From: Mesomycoplasma ovipneumoniae
Lineage (GTDB): Bacteria; Bacillota_I; Bacilli_A; Mycoplasmatales; Metamycoplasmataceae
Assembly: GCF_024758565.1 (NCBI RefSeq)
Contig: NZ_CP079199.1
Coordinates: 421,001 to 485,000, forward strand
Reading direction: 5' to 3'
Length of the DNA stretch: 64,000 nucleotides
Below the pieces are notes generated by a model. The model was not told the origin of the DNA and searched no databases. It saw only the letters and a list, made by a program, of their open reading frames with translations. Positions 58,771 to 64,000 of this stretch are shown one piece after another. The position numbers and the translations under genes are program-made. The first letter of the stretch is position 1; each line of letters begins with the position of its first letter.

Positions 58771-58922
58771 ATGACCATCATCACTTAGAAGAGTGTGAAA
58801 CAATTAAAGTTTATGGTCTAACTTCTTGGCCTCGTGTCATAATAAAGAGACAGGCATGTTATCGGGTAAATACAAGGGTTTTGAAGTTTCTACCAAAGTT
58901 AAAAACTATAAAAATTAAAAAT
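58771..58922. other. Leader region between hsdM fragment and KilA-N
   Basis: Non-coding. It is shared with 32025-32180 before the KilA-N pseudogene, so it belongs to the KilA-N cassette. Confidence 0.4.
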
Positions 58923-58975
58923 CTATGTACTGTTTAGAGTTATTTAAAGTTTAAATAATTGTAAACAGTACATAG
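58923..58975. promoter_or_regulatory. 53-bp palindrome upstream of KilA-N
   Basis: Outer arms CTATGTACTGTTTA and TAAACAGTACATAG match perfectly (14 bp). After 3 unmatched bases the inner arms TTATTTAAA and TTTAAATAA pair. It ends 22 nt before the TTG start. It could be an operator or a hairpin covering the ribosome-binding region. Confidence 0.65.
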
Positions 58976-58997
58976 AAGAAAAGAAAGGGGATATATT

Positions 58998-59651
58998 TTG
59001 CCAAAAACAAAAAAAGAAACACTAGATGCAAAGGGTTTTGGAATACAAATTTATACAAAAGATTTTAAAAATGATTATATAAGTCTAACAGATATTGCAA
59101 GGTATAAAAACAAAGATGATCCACAATTTGTTATTCAGAATTGGATGAGAAATAGAAATACACTAGAATTTATAGCTTTGTGGGAGATATTAAATAATAA
59201 AAATTTTAACCGTGTGCAATTCGACACGTTTAAAATGGACGTGGGTCTAAATAGATTTACAATGACACCACAAAAATGGATTAAAAATACAAATGCAATA
59301 GGTATTGTTTCAAAGGCTGGAAGATATGGTGGAACATATGCCCATTTTCATATAGCCATGGAATTTGCTTCATGGATATCTCCTGAATTTAAGTTGTATA
59401 TCATCCAAGACTATCAAAGATTGAAGAATGACGAGAATTCAAGACTGTCACTAGGTTGGAATCTAAATAGAACAATTTCAAAGATTAATTACAAAATTCA
59501 TACAGATGCTATCAAGGAATATCTGCTATCTGATTTAAGAAGTGAACAATTATCATATAAATATGCAAGTGAAGCAGATATGTTAAAGACCTTATTAGTA
59601 AAAAAAATAAGAAAACCTTCTAAATTTGTCAAGAGCAAATCACAAGTTTAA
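58998..59651 (+). CDS. KilA-N domain protein, intact
   Basis: 217 residues from a TTG start with SD AAAGGGG. KilA-N signature: YISLTDIARYK, WMRNRNTLEFIALWE, then NAIGIVSKAGRYGGTYAH and AMEFASWISPEFKLYI. KilA-N is a DNA-binding domain of phages and large DNA viruses. The C terminus after YKYASEADML is short (KKIRKPSKFVKSKSQV), whereas longer homologues continue. All Trp codons are TGG, so it is a recent import, probably phage-derived. A diverged, broken relative lies at 32256. A large palindrome upstream suggests tight regulation. Confidence 0.87.
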   Translation: MPKTKKETLDAKGFGIQIYTKDFKNDYISLTDIARYKNKDDPQFVIQNWMRNRNTLEFIALWEILNNKNFNRVQFDTFKMDVGLNRFTMTPQKWIKNTNAIGIVSKAGRYGGTYAHFHIAMEFASWISPEFKLYIIQDYQRLKNDENSRLSLGWNLNRTISKINYKIHTDAIKEYLLSDLRSEQLSYKYASEADMLKTLLVKKIRKPSKFVKSKSQV

Positions 59652-59693
59652 TAAACAAAATCAAGTCGCTAATTTTTTCAAGAATTTTTAAGT

Positions 59694-59756
59694 CCTGAGT
59701 TTGACAGTTTGATGGCAAAAATTTACTTTTTAGTGAACACAAATATGCAAAAATAC
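59694..59756 (+). repeat. R1 left-end fragment
   Basis: GAGTTTGACAGTTTGATGGC, then the AAATTTACTTTTTAGTGAA core, ending in CAAAAATACC, and then it joins the B9 terminator. Same junction as 37802-37863. Confidence 0.65.
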
Positions 59757-59838
59757 CAAAAATTTTTCTAACAAAATTTTTATTTTCGCATAAGCTAAAA
59801 TAAAAAAGCTCAAAATTTTAAAAAAGAATTTAAAATTT

Positions 59839-61644
59839 TTAGCTTCGAAGTTTTTTACCATTGAAAAGATCAGCAAACATTTTTTTATCATCACAAGCTT
59901 TCTCGCCATAATCACCGCGAAAATCTGTTTTTTTAATCTCTTCAAAATAGTAATTTTTTTCCCAATAATTTAAAGAAAAATCAAAGTGTCTTTCTGAAAT
60001 CAATTTCTTTTCTTGTTGGGTATATAAACCTGAATTTTCTATAAAATCTTGAAAATACTCAAATTCATGAGTTGTTTCTTCTTGATATTTTTTAATTGCA
60101 TCACGATATAGAGTTAATTCTTCCATAGAAGATTCAATTACATTTTTATTTAAATAATTTGATTTTGGTGGAGAAGAAAAAACAAACTGCGGATCTTGGT
60201 TATTTCGGAGAAAAATATCTTGTTCAAGTTTGACTAATTTTTCCTTAAAATAATATTTTAAATTTTCATATTTTCCTTGATAAATATCATCATATAAATT
60301 TGAATGGCCAAATCAGTAATAAATTTTTTGACCGTCGACATACAATAGAATAAAATTTTTTAGTGAAATGGGCGAAATTCAGCCAGTCTCGGTGCTATAA
60401 ACAGAACGATAATACGGTTTAAACCAAAAAACAGGTTTTTTTGAGTCAAATTGTTCAATTATTTCATTAAAAAATCCATACTCTTGCCCGCCAAAGTAAA
60501 AAATTTGGAAATTTTCTAGTTTAAGTTTGGCTCAGCTTGGTAAAATAAAATAATCAGGTTCAGCAAGCTCAACATTCTCAGTGTCTAAATGATATCTAGG
60601 ACCAAATAAAATTTGCAACAAATAGATAAATTCAATTTTATTTGTTCATTTATTCAAATTATCATAATAAAATTGACCATTTTTGCCAAAAAGTTCAATA
60701 CAATATTTTCGATATTCAGGGCCGAATTTATCAAATCAACTAAGAATAAATTTATCCCGGTTTTCGATGTTTAAATCAAGCTTTTTAATCCCGTATTTTT
60801 TAAATTTTTCAAGCAAATTTTCATAAGTTTCAAAAGTAAATACATTTTGAATTGGTTCAATTTGAGTTTGTTCTCCAAAATTATAACCCTGTTTTAACAA
60901 CAAATTGTAGATATTTTCTACGTTTTGCCCTAAATATGGTTTGTTTATATCTACATATTCTGAGTTATATTCATATCTTTTTGATAAAAAATCAAAGATT
61001 TTTTCGTGATAATTTGATAAATTTTTTGGCTTTGCATAAGGAACACTTTTTTTGATTTCCTTAATAATTAAAGATTCAATTTCTTTTAGTTTTTCTACTG
61101 ATTTAAATATTTTTCTAAAAACGATAGGATAAGAAATTGAAAATTCACATTTTTCAATATCATCAAAGTTTTCAAAGGCAACAACAAGCTTTTTCAAGTC
61201 TTTAGTGTCGTAGCATGTATCTGAAAAATAAACTTGAGGAACATATTCACCACTTTTATTTTTATTTTTTTGACAATATTCTTCATCCTCATAAGTCTGA
61301 TTACCAATCAAGCACCTAATTTCATTATAAAAATGGAAATTTTCAAGATCCTTATAAAAAAACACAGTTTTTGGAATATCTGCTAATTTTAAGTTATAGA
61401 TATAGCCGTCCTGCTTATAGTCAATACCAATAATTGTCTCAATCGGGTTAATTGCATCAAAACAAAAATCCATACCATAAACTCATAAAAAATCAGGAAT
61501 TCGGGCTGACCTATCTTCACACTCAGGATCATAATCTTGAATTATACTTTCAACTGAACAACGACTTTTAATATTAATTTCTAAATATTTTAGTTTTTTT
61601 AATTGTTTTTTTGCCTTAGACTTCAAATCTAATTGGTGCCCCAT
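59839..61644 (-). CDS. Array protein B9 (type II)
   Basis: 601 residues from MGHQLDL with TGA Trp codons. It has the family core and the FADLFNGKKLRS end. It overlaps A9 by 29 nt. Intact. Confidence 0.82.
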
Positions 61645-63079
61645 ATAAAAAATGTACCTTTTCAACATTTAACATTTTATCCCTGTCTACAAATTCATCT
61701 TTAAATCTTGCTCTTCTTACATGATAACCAGGGAAAAAGACTTTTATGTGCTGCTTTTTTTTCAAATTTTTTTTCGAAACTTTATCTTTGTGAGTAGTTT
61801 TAAAGAAGTTATCGGGGTCGGTTCAATCAATAGAATCATGAGCAAGTCCACTTCCAGTAACAAAAGGGCCTTTAGTAAAACTGGAATCTTTATTTAAATT
61901 ATTATTTGATCACCCTCGTAGCCATCCGTTTCCTACAATCAAATTTGCTGTATCTCTTGTTTTTTCAGCTAGATTTTTCATAACTCATCGATTATTCGAA
62001 TAAAAATCAATAGGAGAATTTAATTTTTCCTTCATATTTTTGCGGTCTTCATCATTTACATTCATTTTAGCTTTTACTATACTAGGCAACAAATTCTCAA
62101 TTACAATTTGAGTTAATTTTGACTGCATTGTTAAATTTGAAACGGCTCAAATTCAGGCTGCAGTTTCTGGAATTGCTTGTTCACTAATAACAAAATAAGA
62201 TTTTAATTCTGGGTTGTGAAAATTAAAAAATCAAGCTGGGTGGATTCCAGTGTAATTTCTTAATTTTGTCTCATCTTTTACAACAGAAAGATTTAAAATC
62301 GTTGTACCTGCTATTGTTTTAATTCTAGACTTACTTTTTCCTTTTGTCAATTTATCTAAATCAACTTCAATTGAGTCAGTACCTCTTGAAACAATAGGAC
62401 TATCATCAGCTGGCGCATGAACAGGACTATAATCAGCTGGCGAATAGTAACTTTCACGGTTCCCAAATCATCTACCTACATCATCAACAACCTTTGGAAT
62501 AGTTTCGACAGCTACCGCAGCAGCTGTGGAAACCGCTACTGCGGTAATGGCAGCTGCGACAGCATTTGAAATAAGTGGAATAAAAGGTAAAAGGAAAAAG
62601 AAGGTTTTTTCAACCCGAGTTTGATTCTTAAGCTCTCTAAAGTCAAAAACATAACCTTCTAATTTTAGTTTTGGTACACCTTCTTCAAAATAGAGTTCAG
62701 CTTTTTTGTTAACTAATTCAAGTGAAGAACTATTTAAAATCACCTCACCTTCTTGATTAATTTGAATTTCAATATCATCTAGATTAGGAGAGGAGTCTGA
62801 ATTAGTACTTGTTTTGTTTATATGTGTTTTGGCATTTTTGATATTTGCATTAATAACAAGCGAATTTTGTTGGTTTTTGGTCGAAACAATTTGGACTAAA
62901 CCATCAAAATTTACCGGTTTTTTTGAATTTGATAAATCTATATCACGAGTTTCAAGTTTAAAATCTGAATAGCTTTTTGTATTTTGAAAATGTCAAAGCG
63001 GTCCAAAAACGCTTAGTGTAAGTGAAGTAAAAGCGACTATATTAGTAATAAACTTAAAAAACTTTAACTTTTTCTTCAT
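61616..63079 (-). CDS. Array membrane protein A9, intact
   Basis: 487 residues. Two hydrophobic segments as in A5 (the second begins FFFLLPFIPLISN). TATAAT at 63125-63130 on the minus strand. It is the first unit of the array in the direction of transcription. R1 copy e lies divergently upstream. Confidence 0.82.
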
Positions 63080-63245
63080 GTTTTTTCCTTTTTTTATATA
63101 GAATATTAATTCTTTATTTTTATGATTATACTATATATTAAAAATTTTTTAGGAAAAATACCTAAAAAATTGTTTTTTAAAAGAATAAGTTATTATGCTA
63201 ATCAGTGGCTAAAAATAAACTGTACTAAAATTCAGGCATATTTTC

Positions 63246-63883
63246 CTGAGTTTCCCAGTTGATGGAAAAAATTCACTTTTTAGTTAATACAAATACGCAA
63301 AAATACCCGGTAAATCCACGTTTTTTGACCTAAAATCTTAATTTTGATTAGTTCAAAATTAACCTTTTGCAAAAAAAAAAAAAAATGTTTGGTACAAGAA
63401 AAAATTATGTTATAATAACACTCACTAAGAATAAATTAATAAGTTTGATATTGAATTAAGGGGGAATTAAGAATGTTTTTGCCATAAAAAAATCAGAAAA
63501 TGCGAATTATCCATTATATTTTTAAATATAATGGTATGCCTTAAATTTAACCGTTTAGAAATCTATAAATTTAAGGCTTTTGGTTATTGTTCTTTCAAAA
63601 CTTCACATATTTTTTTAGGCTCGCTGCAAATAAAAACGAGTTTTCTATTTGCATTGAGTTTAAATAGTAGTTGTATTTTTTGATGGTTTTTCCCTGTGTT
63701 TTAAACTAAAAAAGCAGTTTAAAAATTCATAATTTTGCTTTTTAAGTCAAAATTTTAGCTTTTTTAGTTTGCTTTATTTGATTAGTAGGTAGGTTTTTTC
63801 TTTCGTGAGTGTTAGATTTAAAATTTAGTGTTTTGCTTTGATAGTTATTTTTCTTGAGTTTGGGCTCAAACTGACAAACTCGG
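63246..63883 (+). repeat. R1 element, full-length copy e
   Basis: About 640 bp with both ends: GAGTTTCCCAGTT at left and AAACTGACAAACTCGG at right, imperfect inverted repeats. The internal order is hairpin, A15 (63371-63385), promoter, RNA, terminator, then a tail with TTTAAACTAAAAAAGCAGTTT. It is the inverted partner of copy a at 6641-7279. Confidence 0.74.
63423..63663 (+). ncRNA. Predicted R1 small RNA, copy e
   Basis: TATAAT at 63411-63416; stem 1 CCATTATAT/ATATAATGG; stem 2 perfect over 12 bp; terminator arms 63620-63632 and 63646-63658. The mini-ORF is M-F-L-P-stop. Confidence 0.5.
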
Positions 63884-63909
63884 ATTTTTTAATTAGGTAA
63901 TTAGTTAAT

Positions 63910-63958
63910 AAAAAAAACCTTATTTTAAAGAGTTTTTTATTGACTCTCTAAAATAAGG
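63910..63958 (-). terminator. Strong intrinsic terminator for an operon beyond the right edge
   Basis: On the minus strand the arms CCTTATTTTAGAGAG and CTCTTTAAAATAAGG pair, followed by an eight-T run. Nothing in the window is transcribed into it, so its gene lies to the right. Confidence 0.8.
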
Positions 63959-64000
63959 ATGCTAATTAGCGCTCTCAAAACTGAATAGTAACATTTTTAT
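63959..64000 (-). other. Possible rRNA-operon 3' flank
   Basis: The minus strand reads TATTCAGTTTTGAGAGC, a motif commonly found around rRNA processing stems of Firmicutes and mycoplasmas. With the strong terminator it suggests that an rRNA operon ends just outside. Weak evidence. Confidence 0.35.

Noticed and set aside
28183..63079. Repeat array as a CRISPR array.
   Set aside because: Units are about 3-4 kb and coding; no short direct repeats with regular spacers and no cas genes are seen.

Overview
The window is AT-rich mycoplasma DNA. Most resident genes read through in-frame TGA codons at positions where tryptophan is expected, so translation table 4 applies. Prolipoprotein lipoboxes, a DUF31 peptidase, tandem subtilisin-like proteases and the general style suggest the Mycoplasma hyopneumoniae/ovipneumoniae cluster (Mesomycoplasma). 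The species assignment is inference. No tRNA, rRNA or core housekeeping gene is visible: this is accessory DNA, possibly ending next to an rRNA operon at the right edge.

Layout: (1) 1-6.3 kb holds two tandem copies of a subtilisin-like protease plus lipoprotein pair on the minus strand. (2) 6.4-12.6 kb holds a copy of a promoter-bearing repeat element (called R1 here) and a first restriction-modification (R-M) island: a cytosine methyltransferase fused to a PD-(D/E)XK-like domain, a broken XRE regulator, a second cytosine methyltransferase and a DUF4143-type ATPase. (3) 12.7-18.8 kb holds a 1514-residue DUF31 lipoprotein peptidase and an IS3-family element. (4) 18.9-27.2 kb holds a phase-variable type III R-M pair (Res, Mod), a 3'-truncated cytosine methyltransferase, a lipoprotein and a protein of unknown function. 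(5) 27.3-63.1 kb is an array of nine related two-gene units (A = membrane protein, B = about 600-residue soluble protein), all on the minus strand. Several A members are 5'-truncated or internally deleted. The array is interrupted by a second R-M island (32.9-37.6 kb) inserted into a KilA-N gene, and by an hsdM fragment with an intact KilA-N gene (58.5-59.7 kb). (6) 63.2-64 kb holds the last R1 copy and a strong terminator.

The most unusual signal is R1. Five copies carry an A15-A17 tract, a TATAAT promoter, an approximately 240-nt predicted transcript with three stem-loops (the last one a terminator stem with two compensatory base-pair changes between copies), and partial terminal inverted repeats shared with a second repeat family, R2. 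Three copies sit divergently upstream of A genes. I read R1 as a mobile, multicopy small-RNA cassette. This is inference from sequence alone.

The second strong signal is the A-B array. A and B overlap by a conserved 29 nt in most units, the B genes fall into two C-terminal types, and three A genes are truncated at the same point through a short TCAGG-centred homology. A third signal is codon reassignment used as a clock: the fused R-M gene, the bifunctional methyltransferase, its HNH nuclease and KilA-N use only TGG for Trp, while neighbouring genes use TGA. This points to recent acquisition from a standard-code donor.
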